From contig CAMYOG010000017.1 in NCBI GenBank assembly GCA_947259925.1, positions 64,441-103,276 on the forward strand: a stretch of DNA of 38,836 nucleotides. Direction: 5' to 3'. The notes beneath the pieces are model-generated. The model saw only the letters and a program-made list of their open reading frames with translations, had not been told where the DNA came from and made no database searches. Position numbers and translations under genes: made by a program. Below, piece after piece: positions 18,078-27,530 of the stretch (the stretch's first letter is position 1; every line of letters begins with the position of its first letter). Source of the stretch: Thermoanaerobaculia bacterium. GTDB taxonomy: Bacteria > Acidobacteriota > Thermoanaerobaculia > Multivoradales > JAHEKO01.

Positions 18078-19796
18078 ATGAAGACGGGCTCTTATCATCA
18101 TCGGGGGGGCAGGCAGTCCCTGCTCGGCCTCCCGATAAGCACCTATCTGCGCGGTGTCGCCGAACGCTTCCCGGAGCGCGACGCCCTGATCTCCGTCGAG
18201 CAGGGGATCCGACTGACCTACTCGCAGCTCTTCGCTCGGGCCGACGACCTCGCCAAGGGGCTGCTCCATCTCGGTATCCGGCGGGGCGACCGGGTCGGGA
18301 TCTGGGCGACCAACAACGCCGAGTGGCTCCTCCTCCAGCTCGCCACCGCGCGCATCGGCGCGGTGCTGGTGAACATCAACCCTGCCTACCGGATCGCCGA
18401 GCTCGAGCATGCGATGACCGCCGCGCGAGTTCAAGCGTTGGTGGTCATGCCGGCCTTTCGCAAGTCTCACTACGTCGAGATGGTGACCCGGCTCTGTCCC
18501 GAGGTCTCGAGCCAGGCCCCGGACGATCTCACCTGTGCGGCCCTACCCGAGCTTCGTCACGTGATCGTGTTCGACCCCGATGCAGGGGACGAGGTCGAGC
18601 GTCCCGGGCCCGGATTCCTGACCTGGCCCGAAGTGATGGCGGCCGGACGCTCGGTCTCCACCGCCGAGCTCGACACCGCCGCCTCCATCCTGGAAATCGA
18701 CGATCCGATCAACATCCAGTTCACCTCCGGAACGACCGGCTTTCCCAAACCGGTCGTCCTGACCCATCACAACATCCTCAACAACGGCTACTCCGGCGCC
18801 GAGGCGATGGCTCTGACCGAGGAGGACCGCCTCTGTGTTCCGGTCCCCTTCTACCACTGCTTCGGCATGGTGCTGTCGAATCTCGCGTGCCTGACCCACG
18901 GCGCTGCCATCGTCCTTCCCGCAGCCCATTTCGACGCCGAGGCAACTCTGAAGGCGGTCGACAGCGAGCGCTGCACCGCCCTCCACGGCGTGCCGACGAT
19001 GTTCGTCGCCGAGTTCGAGCATCCCGAGTTCTCGAGCTTCGACCTCTCGAGCCTGCGCACCGGCATCATGGCCGGCGCCCCCTGTCCGCCCGAGCTGATG
19101 GAGCGCGTGATCGAGGACATGGGCTGCACCGAGATCCTGATCGGCTACGGCCAGACCGAGTCGTCGCCCTGCACCCACATCACGACCCGTGAGGACTCGT
19201 TCGAGCGTCGCACGCAGACGGTCGGCACCAACATGCCGCACCAGGAGGTCAAGGTGGTCGACCCGAGCACCGGCGCGCTTTCACCGATCGGTGAGCAGGG
19301 TGAGCTCTGCTTTCGCGGCTATCACGTGATGAAGGGCTACTTCGAGATGGAGGAGGCCACCCGCGAGGTGATCGATGCCGACGGCTGGCTCCACTCCGGC
19401 GATCTGGGAGTGATGGACGTGGACGGCTATGCGCGGATCACCGGCCGGCTCAAGGAGATGGTGATCCGTGGCGGTGAGAACATCTACCCGGCCGAGATCG
19501 AGCATTACCTGGGCCGCCACCCGAAGATCGCGCAGGCGGCGGTCTTCGGCGTTGCCGACGCCCGTCTCGGCGAGGATCTCGGCGCCTGGGTGCAATTGAA
19601 GGAGGGGGCGGCCGCCACGCCCGACGAGATCCGGGACTACATCCGTGAAGGCATGGCCCACTTCAAGGTGCCCCGCTACGTTCGCATCGTCGAGGAGTTC
19701 CCGATGACGGTCACCGGCAAGATCCAGAAGTTCCGGCTTCGGGAGATCGTCGAAGCGGAGCTCGAGATCTCGAAGTTCGCCAGCCGCGGTCTCTAG
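18078..19796 (+). CDS. Acyl-CoA synthetase (AMP-forming, FadD/medium-chain type)
   Basis: This 572-residue ANL-superfamily enzyme activates a carboxylic acid, most likely a fatty acid, to acyl-AMP and then acyl-CoA. Motifs in order are the P-loop-like FTSGTTGFPK near residue 215-225, YGQTESSP near 358, the aspartate in DGWLHSGDLG, the hinge ITGRLKEMVIRGGENIYP, and the catalytic lysine in TVTGKIQK near the C terminus. The hydrophobic middle (VPFYHCFGMVLSNLACLTHG) is typical of medium- to long-chain ligases. No signal peptide or membrane segment is seen. It lies 38 bp behind the cytochrome c gene on the same strand. Chain-length preference cannot be judged by eye. Confidence 0.92.
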   Translation: MKTGSYHHRGGRQSLLGLPISTYLRGVAERFPERDALISVEQGIRLTYSQLFARADDLAKGLLHLGIRRGDRVGIWATNNAEWLLLQLATARIGAVLVNINPAYRIAELEHAMTAARVQALVVMPAFRKSHYVEMVTRLCPEVSSQAPDDLTCAALPELRHVIVFDPDAGDEVERPGPGFLTWPEVMAAGRSVSTAELDTAASILEIDDPINIQFTSGTTGFPKPVVLTHHNILNNGYSGAEAMALTEEDRLCVPVPFYHCFGMVLSNLACLTHGAAIVLPAAHFDAEATLKAVDSERCTALHGVPTMFVAEFEHPEFSSFDLSSLRTGIMAGAPCPPELMERVIEDMGCTEILIGYGQTESSPCTHITTREDSFERRTQTVGTNMPHQEVKVVDPSTGALSPIGEQGELCFRGYHVMKGYFEMEEATREVIDADGWLHSGDLGVMDVDGYARITGRLKEMVIRGGENIYPAEIEHYLGRHPKIAQAAVFGVADARLGEDLGAWVQLKEGAAATPDEIRDYIREGMAHFKVPRYVRIVEEFPMTVTGKIQKFRLREIVEAELEISKFASRGL

Positions 19797-19806
19797 CCTG
19801 GCCTTC

Positions 19807-20088
19807 TCACTTTTCGTCGCGAGCCGGCGTAGGTGCCTGAAGATGCAGGGCATGGCGAGGATCAACCACCCCCACGGCGGCCGCTGCGGCGAGTAGCGGC
19901 GCCAGCAGATGCCGTGGGAGCAGCTGGTTGCGGATCGGCCAGGCGTCGTACTCGATCGCCTCGATCGCCAGCAGCGCCGACTCGACGATCTCCACATCGT
20001 CGCCGGTGTGGAACCCCGGGAAGACCAGACCGGCGGCCAGGCGGAGAGCGCTGGCCGCCAGAATCAGTCCGAGGACGAATCTGCCCAC
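19807..20088 (-). pseudogene. N-terminal fragment of a GT-C type membrane glycosyltransferase
   Basis: A 93-codon frame beginning with GTG 15 bp after the rpoD stop. It starts with a hydrophobic helix (LGLILAASALRLAAGLVFPG), then FHTGDDVEIVESAL and WPIRNQLLPRHLLAPLLA. This matches the first helix and first acidic loop of membrane mannosyl/arabinosyltransferases, which use an Asp/Glu pair there. Such enzymes have 400 or more residues and 8-13 helices; here the resemblance stops around residue 75. It is probably a decayed gene. A small membrane protein remains possible. Confidence 0.45.
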
Positions 20089-20103
20089 GCCGGGCGATCC
20101 ACC

Positions 20104-21813
<1,710 letters not shown>

Positions 21814-21859
21814 CAGGTGCTTCTCCTACGACTTCCGACGACTCACCCTCGAGGGCTGA

Positions 21860-23644
21860 CTAGGTGTGGTCTCCGGATCCAGAGTCACGACCGTGAAGTT
21901 CACGGCTCAGTGCATTCTTGTCTTGCAGGAGCCTCTCGAGACGGTCGGTGTCTCCGAGGCTTTGAGCTCGGCTGATTTCTGTCGACAACTCCCGCAACCG
22001 CTGCTGCTGCCACCGGCGCTTCAGACTCGCCAGGGAAGTCTGGAGCTCGCCCTTTGCCGGGGCAACAGGCTCTTGTAACAAAAGTCGGGCCAATTGGTCA
22101 ACTGCCTTTCCCTGGGAACCCAGCTTTGCCAGGACAGCCTTCACCTCGGGCCTGCTGTCGCCGGCTTCAGAATATAGAGCGCAAAACGTCTCGAAAATAT
22201 TCCTCAAATCGGCATCCAGAAAGGCTTCTTCCGGGGGCAGCTCCGCCACCGGCGGCAGCGGCAGGTTGCTCGCCAGCAGGAGCTGTACCACCCGCTCCTC
22301 GAGCGATCGGACGACCTTCCCGGCCGCTTTGGGCTCGTCGGGAGCGCCGCCGCTCCGATCGCCGCCCACCCGCTTCCAGAGCAGATCGACCGGCACGCCC
22401 AGCCGATCCGCGGCCACCCGGGCGTAGCTGTAGCGCAGAATTCCGTCCGGAATCGGCTTGAGCAGCTCGGCGACCTCCTTGGCCGCCTTCGCCTGGCGGC
22501 TCGGCTCGCCACTCACCCGGTCGGGCACCAGCCGGCGAATCTCGAGCATCACGGCGTCCTCCGCCGCCACCACCAGCTCGAGCAGCGCATCTTCGCCCTG
22601 CTTGCGCCGCAGCGAGTCGGGATCCTCGCCGGCCGGAATCGCCGGGCGTCGAACGGTCAGCCCTTCGCTCAGGAGCGTCGGCAGCGCCCGTCGAAACGCC
22701 TTCTCACCCGCCTCGTCACCGTCGTAGCCGACCATCACCTCATCGGCGAAGCGCTTGAGCAGCCGCGCCTGCTCGGGGGTGAGCGCGGTTCCCATGCTGG
22801 CGACGCAGGTCTCGATGCCGGCGGCGGCCGCGCCCAGGACGTCGAAGTAGCCCTCGACCAGGAAGGCGCGTCCCTGGTCGCGAATCGCTCGCTTGGCGAC
22901 ATCCAGTCCGTACAGCAGATACCCCTTCTGGAAGCGCGACGTTTCGGCGGTGTTGATGTACTTCGCCTTGTCGTCTCCCAGGGCCCGCCCGCCGAAGCCG
23001 ACCAGGCGGCCGGCGGCGTTGCGGATCGGGAACATCAGTCGCTGCCGAAACCGATCGTACGGCTCGTCCGGTCGCTTGTCGGAGCGCGACACCAGGCCGG
23101 CCGCCTCGAGCTCGGTCATCGGGAAGCGCGGGCCGATGGCGCCGACCAGGTTGCGCCAGCCTTCGGGCGCGTAGCCGAGGCCGTAGCGCTCGACCAACTC
23201 CATCGGGATCTTCCGTCGCTCGAGATAGTCCAGAAGCCGCTTCGACTCTTGCAACTGCCCCTGGAAGAAGCCGGCCGCCGCCTCGAGCACCCGCTCCAGA
23301 TCCGGCTCTCGGCGGCCCCGGCGCGGCTCGCTCGCCTTGGGCAGCGGAATGCCGTAGCGGCGGGCCAGCGCCTCGATCGCGGCCGGGAAGTCGTCGCCCG
23401 AGAGCGCCTGGTGGAGCTTGATGGCGTCGCCACCCTGGCCACAACCGAAGCAGTAGAACAGGCCCTGGTCGGGCTCGACGCTGAAGGAGGGTGTCTTCTC
23501 CTTGTGGAGCGGACAGAGACCCTTGTGGCGCTTCCCAGCTTTGGTCAGGCGCGTGTACTCGGAGGCGATGTCGACGATATCGACCGCGTCCCTGACCGCC
23601 TGGACCAGTTGCGGCGTGAGCTGGATGTTGCGCAACGGGGACAC
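21860..23644 (-). CDS. dnaG: DNA primase DnaG
   Basis: Synthesises RNA primers at the replication fork. The 594-residue protein has the N-terminal CHC2 zinc ribbon (CPLH at 44-47, CFGC at 65-68), the core with FPIRNAAGRLVGFGGR, and the TOPRIM catalytic motifs (FLVEGYFDVL, and the DGDEAG acidic motif). A helical C-terminal helicase-binding region follows (about 430-594). The apparent start is GTG at 23642-23644, lying inside the left arm of the palindromic element copy 2 without a clear ribosome-binding site. The only nearby alternative is TTG at 23633-23635. No ATG precedes the zinc ribbon. The element may therefore have replaced the original leader and start. mutS2 lies upstream, beyond the element. 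Confidence 0.95.
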   Translation of the reverse strand: MSPLRNIQLTPQLVQAVRDAVDIVDIASEYTRLTKAGKRHKGLCPLHKEKTPSFSVEPDQGLFYCFGCGQGGDAIKLHQALSGDDFPAAIEALARRYGIPLPKASEPRRGRREPDLERVLEAAAGFFQGQLQESKRLLDYLERRKIPMELVERYGLGYAPEGWRNLVGAIGPRFPMTELEAAGLVSRSDKRPDEPYDRFRQRLMFPIRNAAGRLVGFGGRALGDDKAKYINTAETSRFQKGYLLYGLDVAKRAIRDQGRAFLVEGYFDVLGAAAAGIETCVASMGTALTPEQARLLKRFADEVMVGYDGDEAGEKAFRRALPTLLSEGLTVRRPAIPAGEDPDSLRRKQGEDALLELVVAAEDAVMLEIRRLVPDRVSGEPSRQAKAAKEVAELLKPIPDGILRYSYARVAADRLGVPVDLLWKRVGGDRSGGAPDEPKAAGKVVRSLEERVVQLLLASNLPLPPVAELPPEEAFLDADLRNIFETFCALYSEAGDSRPEVKAVLAKLGSQGKAVDQLARLLLQEPVAPAKGELQTSLASLKRRWQQQRLRELSTEISRAQSLGDTDRLERLLQDKNALSRELHGRDSGSGDHT

Positions 23645-23732
23645 GATACGTAGTACGAGAAGTAGCCTCTAGCTATTCAGAAAGTGATTGTGGCCGAAAG
23701 AGGTTACCGGGCCCAATATGTATTGTGTCCCC
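23637..23732. repeat. 96-bp palindromic REP-like element, copy 2
   Basis: The outer arms 23637-23655 and 23714-23732 are imperfect inverted repeats (15 of 19 positions) that begin GGGGACAC and share the GGGGACACaATACGTA end with the element at 11375. A second inner inverted repeat, 23662-23670 with 23699-23707, matches at 8 of 9 positions. It fills the gap between mutS2, whose stop is 2 bp from one end, and dnaG, whose start codon lies inside the other arm. Confidence 0.7.
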
Positions 23733-23734
23733 GC

Positions 23735-26134
23735 CTACTCGCGTAGAGACACGACGGTGGCTCCATCGCCACCCTCGTCCGCCCGGCCCGGCCGCACCGC
23801 CGACGCCGCCGGATGGTGGCGCAGATGCTCCCGAATCGCCTTGCGCAGCCGTCCGGTGCCGTGGCCGTGCACGATCCGGACATCGCCGTCGGCGGTCAGC
23901 AGCGCCCGATCGAGATAGGCGTCGAGCAGCTCGAGCGCCTCGTCGACGCGATGTCCGATCAGGTTCAACTCCTCTGGCACCGCCGGAGCGATCGGCTCGA
24001 CCCGACGCGCCGGCCGCTCGCTTGCCACGGTCTCAGCGTCGACCACCCGCAGATCCTCGACCGCACAGCGGACCCGCTTGCCGTGCACGCTCACCTCGGC
24101 GTTGCCGCGGTCGAGTCGCTCCACGACTCCCTTCCAGCCAAGGCGCCGGTGCTCGACATGGTCTCCGAGGCTGGCCGGTGGGCCCTCCTCTTGTTCGACC
24201 TCGATCTCGGGCGCCTCCGCGAAGACCCGCTCCACCGCCGCTTCGGCCAGCCCGCGCTTGCGGCCAGATTCGAGCTGCTCGCGCATTCGCTCGAGCTCAC
24301 CGCGCAATTCTCCGGCGACCTTGCGGCGAAACGCCTCGAGCTCTTCCCGGGCACGCCTGCCGACCTTGGTCCGCTCCTCGGCCAGCTCGACCTGCCGGCG
24401 CTCGCCTTCTTCGAGCGCCCGCTCGAGCTCGGCGCCGTGCTCTTCCGCGGCACGGTTTCTTTCGCGCAGCTGGTCACGCACCGCTTCCACCTCGCGCAGC
24501 AGCCGGCGCAGATCGCGCTGGCCGCTCCCGAGCAGCTCGTCCGCCCGATCGAGCCACTCCGCCGGCAGCCCGAGCCGTCTGCCGAGTGCCAACGCCTCGC
24601 TCCCGGCCGGGGCACCCGGCAGCAGCTCGAAGGTCGGTCGATGACTCGCGGGATCGAACTGCATCGCCGCGCACGCGGCGCCTTGCCGCTCGAGCGCGGC
24701 CGCGGCCAGCGGCGTCAGGTGCGTGGTGACGAGCGCCATCGAGTCTCGTTCGAGCAAGCCCTCGAGCAGGGCGATCGAGAGCGCCGCGCCTTCCTCGGGA
24801 TCGGTCCCCGAGCCGAGCTCGTCCAGCAACACCAGGCTGTCAGGTCCGGCGGCTTCCCACGCTTCCCGCAGTCGTAGCAGCCGGCCGCTGAACGTCGAGC
24901 GGTCCTGCAGCAGGTCCTGCTCGTCGCCGACCGTCGCTACCAGCGCGCTCAAAAGCGGCGCGCAGCTGCCGCGGGCGGCCGGGAAGGGCAGCCCGCTCTG
25001 CGCTGCCAGCGCCATCAACCCGACGGTCTTCAGCGCGACCGTCTTGCCGCCCGCGTTCGGACCGGTGATCACCAGTGCCCGCGCCGCCGGCGAGAGCTCC
25101 AGGTCGAGCGGCACGACCTCACCGACGTGACCGGCGTGGCCGAGAGCCCGCTCGCGCAGAGCCGCCAGTCGCGGCTCGAGCAGTGGATGCCGGGCGGCGA
25201 CGCCCTTGACGACGTGACGGTCGGAGATCTCGATCAGCCGTGCGTCCGCGAGCTCGGCGAAATCGTAGAGAGCCTGCTGCTGATCGAGCAGCGCCAGAAA
25301 GTCGAGATGCCGCCCGATTTCCTCGACCGCGCCTCTCGCCTCGTCCACCAGCTCGCGCAGCAGGCGCTGGCGCTCTTGCTCCTCGCGCGCCTGCGACTCG
25401 CGCAGCCGGTTGTTGGAATCGACCACCGCCAGCGGCTCGAAGTAGACGCTCCGTCCGGTGCCCGAGCCCCGGTGGACCAGACCTCCACCGCGCGATTTCG
25501 ACCCCGCCTTGAGCAGGACGACCACCCGGCCGTCGTGCATCGGCATGGTCTCCTCGGCCAGCTCCTCCTTGTGCTCCCGAGCGTAGCGACGCAGTTCGCC
25601 GTAGATCGCTTCTCGGGATCTGCGGACCGTACCGCCGAGCGCGACCAGCTTGTTGCTGGCGTCGTCCTTCACCCGCCCGCGCCGGTCGAGGGTGCGGCCG
25701 ATCTGCCGGACCAGCGGATCGAGATCGCCGAGGGCGCCCGCCGACTCGGCCAGCTCTGGGCATCCGGGATCGGCGGCCGTGATCGCCCGCTGAGCACTCC
25801 GCCCGGCGCGCAACGCCGCCGCCAGACGATTCAGCTCCAGGCCGACGATCTCGGTCTCGGTGCCGCCGAGCGCCTCGACGATCGCTCCGAGCGGCTCCTC
25901 GAACGACGGCACCAGGCGACCATCCGTCAGCAGGCGGACGGCTTCCTGGTACCGGCGGTGGCGGCGCTCGAGCTCCTCGAGGCTCGACGCGGGGCCCACC
26001 TCCAGCAGGCGCTGGCGGCCAATGTCGGTGGCGGCGAGCGCCGACAGCAGATCCAGATAGCTCGAGTACTCGAGAGCATCGAGAGTCGCCGGTGAGGCTG
26101 TGTGCACCGATCTCAGTCTACTGCCGCCTGCCAT
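23735..26134 (-). CDS. mutS2: MutS2 family ATPase/endonuclease
   Basis: A 799-residue MutS2 protein. Family members bind branched DNA or stalled, collided ribosomes and act in recombination control or ribosome rescue rather than mismatch repair. Visible parts are the core domain (1-320), Walker A TGPNAGGKT near residue 356, Walker B VLLDELGSGTDPEEG near 430, a long coiled coil (about 520-640) and a C-terminal Smr domain (about 725-799) with LNLIGHRVDEA and HGHGTG. The ATG at 26134 lies directly behind the T-run of the rpsU terminator; GTG at 26107, nearer the conserved TLDALEYSSYL, is a plausible alternative. Its position between rpsU and dnaG is unusual for this cluster and may tie it to translation and replication genes. 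Confidence 0.95.
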   Translation of the reverse strand: MAGGSRLRSVHTASPATLDALEYSSYLDLLSALAATDIGRQRLLEVGPASSLEELERRHRRYQEAVRLLTDGRLVPSFEEPLGAIVEALGGTETEIVGLELNRLAAALRAGRSAQRAITAADPGCPELAESAGALGDLDPLVRQIGRTLDRRGRVKDDASNKLVALGGTVRRSREAIYGELRRYAREHKEELAEETMPMHDGRVVVLLKAGSKSRGGGLVHRGSGTGRSVYFEPLAVVDSNNRLRESQAREEQERQRLLRELVDEARGAVEEIGRHLDFLALLDQQQALYDFAELADARLIEISDRHVVKGVAARHPLLEPRLAALRERALGHAGHVGEVVPLDLELSPAARALVITGPNAGGKTVALKTVGLMALAAQSGLPFPAARGSCAPLLSALVATVGDEQDLLQDRSTFSGRLLRLREAWEAAGPDSLVLLDELGSGTDPEEGAALSIALLEGLLERDSMALVTTHLTPLAAAALERQGAACAAMQFDPASHRPTFELLPGAPAGSEALALGRRLGLPAEWLDRADELLGSGQRDLRRLLREVEAVRDQLRERNRAAEEHGAELERALEEGERRQVELAEERTKVGRRAREELEAFRRKVAGELRGELERMREQLESGRKRGLAEAAVERVFAEAPEIEVEQEEGPPASLGDHVEHRRLGWKGVVERLDRGNAEVSVHGKRVRCAVEDLRVVDAETVASERPARRVEPIAPAVPEELNLIGHRVDEALELLDAYLDRALLTADGDVRIVHGHGTGRLRKAIREHLRHHPAASAVRPGRADEGGDGATVVSLRE

Positions 26135-26138
26135 AACG

Positions 26139-26164
26139 AAAAAGGAGCGGGTCGAACCCGCTCC
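26139..26164 (-). terminator. Intrinsic terminator after rpsU
   Basis: On the minus strand GGAGCGGGT and ACCCGCTCC form a perfect 9-bp stem (26144-26152 with 26156-26164) around a 3-base loop, followed at once by TTTTT (26139-26143). It lies 28 bp past the rpsU stop and just before the mutS2 start, so it should uncouple or attenuate the downstream genes. Confidence 0.88.
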
Positions 26165-26191
26165 CCGGAAAGGACGATCGGTCCGCTGATC

Positions 26192-26401
26192 TCAGCGCAG
26201 ACCCATGCGGCGCTCTTCGGCCATCTTGCGCAGGACCTTCTTACGCGCCTGCATCGCCTTGCGCTTCCGCTTGACCGAGGGCTTCTCGAAGTGCTGACGC
26301 TTCTTGAGCTCGGTCAGGACGCCCGACTTCTCACACTTGCGCTTGAACCTGCGCAGTGCGTTCTCGAAGCTCTCGTCCTCGCGAATCTGAACTACCGGCA
26401 A
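26192..26401 (-). CDS. rpsU: 30S ribosomal protein S21
   Basis: A 69-residue basic protein matching S21, which sits on the 30S subunit near the anti-Shine-Dalgarno end of 16S rRNA and helps initiation. The family pattern is complete: [20 protein letters not shown] at the N terminus, then [15 protein letters not shown] and a lysine/arginine-rich tail. It starts with TTG at 26399-26401, with AGGTGAGGTGAG upstream as a ribosome-binding site. It heads the cluster rpsU, mutS2, dnaG, rpoD, but a strong terminator follows it directly. A TTGACT hexamer at 26515-26520 (minus strand) could be its -35 box, but I see no good -10. Confidence 0.96.
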   Translation of the reverse strand: MPVVQIREDESFENALRRFKRKCEKSGVLTELKKRQHFEKPSVKRKRKAMQARKKVLRKMAEERRMGLR

Positions 26402-26534
26402 ACTCTACTCACCTCACCTTCGGGCGTTCTAGCACCGACCAGCTCGTGATCCCACCTGAATGGGCGGATCCGTCCGGCGGCGCGGCCCGATAGTTTCACC
26501 GAGCGTCGCCCGAAAGTCAATGAAGGAAGGAGGC

Positions 26535-27320
26535 CTACGGGCCTTCCTCGTCCCCTTTCTTGATCGCGTCGTACTTGACCTGGTAGACGGTGTTGGCGCC
26601 CGCTTTGTCGGGCCGGAACCAGACCGCCGCCGCGTCTCCCGCCTCGGTGGTCGGATAGAACCACGCGACCACCCCACGGTCGGGATACTCGCGGATGTTG
26701 CGCAGATTGGGCTGGCCGAGAGCCTCTCTGACCTCACTCTCGGTCATCCCCTTGGAGACCTGAGAGAAACGCTCCTGGCTCAGGTAGCGAAGCTCCTCGG
26801 CGGCGGCCAACGCCGCCTGCAGGTCGGGATTGTCGGGATCGACCATCAGCGCCTGGCTGTAGATGTCGATCGCACGACGGTAGTCACCGCCCTTGTCGAT
26901 GTGCTCCTGGGCAACGATGATGTCTTCGCCGCTCTTCATCCGGATACCCGCCAGCTGACTCTCGGTCAACGGCTCTCCCTCGATCGGCGGATCCGCGTTG
27001 ATGAAGTCGACGATCGCGGAGCTGAAGGTGTCGCTGTCCCCGATCACCTCGCCCTCGAGCCGACCGACGTTGGCCTCCAGCTCGGCGATCTGGTCCGCCG
27101 CGTCCTCGGCGCCCTCGTCGATTGCCGCCTGCAGCGCGGCACGCGCATCGACCAGCTCCTGTCGCTTGGCGTCGAGGCTCGCCTTTCCTTCTTCCAGCTG
27201 GGCAAAGGCCTCCGCCTGAGCGGTTGCGATCTGTTCCTCTTGACTCGGTCCGCACGCCGCCAGGGTGGCCAACGCAATCACGACCATCAGTGATGAGAAA
27301 ACGCTCGTACAACGCCGCAT
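26535..27320 (-). CDS. Lipoprotein with coiled coil and BamE/SmpA-like C-terminal domain
   Basis: A 261-residue predicted lipoprotein: LATLAAC lipobox with the modified cysteine at 23. Residues 28-90 are rich in Ala/Glu/Gln and form a coiled coil, and residues 120-170 look like one TPR pair (GDYRRAIDIYSQALMVDPDN). The C-terminal part has the pattern KGMTESEVREALGQP followed by a VVAWFYP strand, which is the SmpA/OmlA (BamE-like) fold. It may help outer-membrane or envelope assembly, but no partner is nearby. I chose ATG 27320, which has GGGAGACGG upstream. The open frame runs far beyond it, antisense through the next gene, and that part is not real. It is divergent from the GAF protein, with 210 bp between the starts. 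Confidence 0.82.
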   Translation of the reverse strand: MRRCTSVFSSLMVVIALATLAACGPSQEEQIATAQAEAFAQLEEGKASLDAKRQELVDARAALQAAIDEGAEDAADQIAELEANVGRLEGEVIGDSDTFSSAIVDFINADPPIEGEPLTESQLAGIRMKSGEDIIVAQEHIDKGGDYRRAIDIYSQALMVDPDNPDLQAALAAAEELRYLSQERFSQVSKGMTESEVREALGQPNLRNIREYPDRGVVAWFYPTTEAGDAAAVWFRPDKAGANTVYQVKYDAIKKGDEEGP

Positions 27321-27448
27321 CTTCCGTCTCCCTCGATTCCAGAAAAGCCGTCTAATAGGGAAATCCCAAGCTACCACAGCTCTGATTTGGCCGTCCACCG
27401 TCGACATAAGTGTCGGTAATTTCAAGGTTTTTGGCCGTTGCAACTTCC

Positions 27449-27477
27449 TTGACACCTGGCAGGTGGCCAAGAATAAT
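27449..27477 (+). promoter_or_regulatory. Sigma-70 promoter of the GAF/Pro-Glu protein gene
   Basis: Consensus TTGACA (27449-27454) is followed by a 17-base spacer and AATAAT (27472-27477), a five-of-six match to TATAAT. The predicted start is near 27484, 47 bases before the ATG. It is among the best promoters in the window. The remaining part of the divergent gap, 27321-27448, should hold the lipoprotein promoter but shows no convincing pair of boxes. Confidence 0.75.
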
Positions 27478-27530
27478 CGATCGAGCGCCAACCGCCCTTT
27501 TGTACCGTTCCCTCGCGGTGGAGGCAGAGC

